Positions 63,165-64,000 of a DNA stretch of 64,000 bases are shown here, piece after piece; positions within the stretch are counted from its first letter, which is position 1, and each line of letters begins with the position of its first letter. Made by a program: the position numbers and the translations under genes. The notes below the pieces were generated by a model that ran no database searches, had not been told where the DNA came from, and worked only from the letters and a program-made list of their open reading frames with translations. Origin of the DNA: Mycobacterium colombiense (GTDB taxonomy: Bacteria; Actinomycetota; Actinomycetes; Mycobacteriales; Mycobacteriaceae); contig NZ_LZKI01000133.1 in NCBI RefSeq assembly GCF_001672755.1, positions 29,081 to 93,080 of the forward strand, read 5' to 3'.

Positions 63165-64000
63165 GTCCGCCCGCGTCACCTCGTCATCGACGCGTAGTTG
63201 CCGACAGCCCAGCCCCTCGGGCAGGTGGTGAGTAGCCACCACCACAGTCCGCTGTGCGGGCATCAACCGCGAATTCGGGGCCAACAGGTCGCGGAGGACC
63301 TGTTCGGCGTCAGTGACATCGAGGTGTTCGGTGGGCTCGTCGAGCAGCACGATCCGCGTGGGCGAGATCACCGCGCGGGCCAGCAGCAGCCTTCTGCGCT
63401 GACCAGCCGAAAGGGCTTGCGCCCCACCGGTGAGCACCGTGGACAAGCCGTCGGGCAGACCCGCGAGCCAGGCGCCCAGGCCGACCGCGTCCAGTGCTGC
63501 CGTCAATTCGTCGTCGGGGCAGTCTCCGCGGGCGACCAACAGGTTGTCGCGGATGGTGGTGGCGAAGATATGCGCGTCCTCGGCGAAAAACGCGATCGTG
63601 CTGCGCAAGTCGGTCTCGCCGAACTCGTTCACGGCGGTACCGTCCAGCGTCACCCGTCCGTCCAGGGGCGGCAGCAGGCCGGCGAGCGTCATCAACAGCG
63701 TCGTCTTGCCGGAACCGCTGGCGCCGGTGACGGCCAGCCGCGCGCCCGGCGGCAGATCCACCGCGATCCGGGTCGAGCGTGCCGCGCCGTCATGACCGGA
63801 ACGCACGTCGGCCGACAACCGTCCGGTGCCGGCCGGTGTGGGTGCGCTCGCCGTCGCGGTCTCGGGTCCGGGCGGGGTCAGTTCGAGCAGGCGGCGCGCG
63901 GCGATCCGCGACCGGGTCAATTGGACCGCGGCGGCCGGTAACGGCGTCATCGCCTCGAAGGCGGACAGCGGCAGCAATATCAGCACGGCCAGGGTGGTGG
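63111..64000 (-). CDS. cydC: Thiol-reductant ABC exporter subunit CydC, C-terminal part (5' partial)
   Basis: About 296 residues are visible; the gene starts beyond the window. The end of the last membrane domain (LILLPLSAFEAMTPLPAAAVQL) is followed by the ATPase: Walker A GASGSGKTT, Q-loop region FFAEDAHIFATTIRDNLL, signature LSAGQRRRLLLARA, Walker B RIVLLDEPTEHLD, and H-loop VVATHHL. CydDC exports glutathione or cysteine-type reductants needed for cytochrome bd assembly. Annotated as CydC by synteny with Rv1620c and by the PxxAF segment. A basic/polar tail of about 25 residues overlaps the upstream plus-strand gene. Confidence 0.88.
   Translation of the reverse strand, partial: TTLAVLILLPLSAFEAMTPLPAAAVQLTRSRIAARRLLELTPPGPETATASAPTPAGTGRLSADVRSGHDGAARSTRIAVDLPPGARLAVTGASGSGKTTLLMTLAGLLPPLDGRVTLDGTAVNEFGETDLRSTIAFFAEDAHIFATTIRDNLLVARGDCPDDELTAALDAVGLGAWLAGLPDGLSTVLTGGAQALSAGQRRRLLLARAVISPTRIVLLDEPTEHLDVTDAEQVLRDLLAPNSRLMPAQRTVVVATHHLPEGLGCRQLRVDDEVTRADSKVSPARHELQRQQHEQ

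Overview
This 64 kb window is a chromosomal segment of a Mycobacterium, most likely a slow grower related to the M. avium complex. The evidence is the very high G+C content, frequent GTG starts, ATGA/GTGA stop-start overlaps, and a gene order that follows M. tuberculosis from about Rv1550 (fadD11) to Rv1620c (cydC). Gene names below rest on recognised protein families plus that synteny, recalled from memory; no database was searched.

Layout. (1) 1-11.6 kb, accessory and lipid genes: a partial VOC-fold protein, fadD11-plsB1 (acyl activation and glycerolipid acylation), a DUF6065-like protein, a TetR-controlled flavin monooxygenase pair, an F420-type nitroreductase, ilvA, and a divergent FMN-binding protein/MocR regulator pair. 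(2) 11.4-21.8 kb, mostly minus strand: treX-treY-treZ (glycogen to trehalose), an OafA-type acyltransferase with an SGNH domain, the non-catalytic NlpC/P60 protein RipD, and a small membrane protein. (3) 21.9-25.6 kb: bioA-bioF-bioD and a 2H phosphoesterase. (4) 25.7-33.2 kb, minus strand: a run of six membrane or signalling genes, namely a tiny membrane protein, a large polytopic protein with repeated Asp-x-x-Trp-His motifs, a cupredoxin-like lipoprotein, a second polytopic protein, a receptor-type class III cyclase and an MscS channel with a cNMP-type domain. In M. tuberculosis H37Rv this interval, just before bioB, holds prophage phiRv1. (5) 33.3-36.6 kb: bioB with the small biotin synthase auxiliary gene bsaP, a DUF2567-like membrane protein, and a convergent secretory-type lipase. 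(6) 36.8-41.6 kb: the NAD regulator nrtR divergent from nadA-nadB-nadC, then a DUF385 protein. (7) 41.7-48.2 kb: hisD-C-B-H-A-impA-F-I. (8) 48.2-51.4 kb: an unusual Ser/Thr kinase with a C-terminal TPM-like domain, chaA, bcpB. (9) 51.6-58.7 kb: trpE, Trp-associated membrane protein, trpC, trpB, trpA, lgt. (10) 58.8-64 kb: DUF2752 protein, pykA, tesB1, a DUF2156 membrane protein, and the C-terminal part of cydC running off the end.

Working together: the window holds near-complete pathways for biotin, de novo NAD, histidine (hisG and hisE are elsewhere) and tryptophan (trpD is elsewhere), plus trehalose recycling. Local regulation is readable at three divergent promoters (tetR/monooxygenase, mocR/FMN protein, nrtR/nadA). 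The least explained part is the 25.7-33.2 kb membrane cluster. No tRNA, rRNA, IS element, prophage or CRISPR array was seen.
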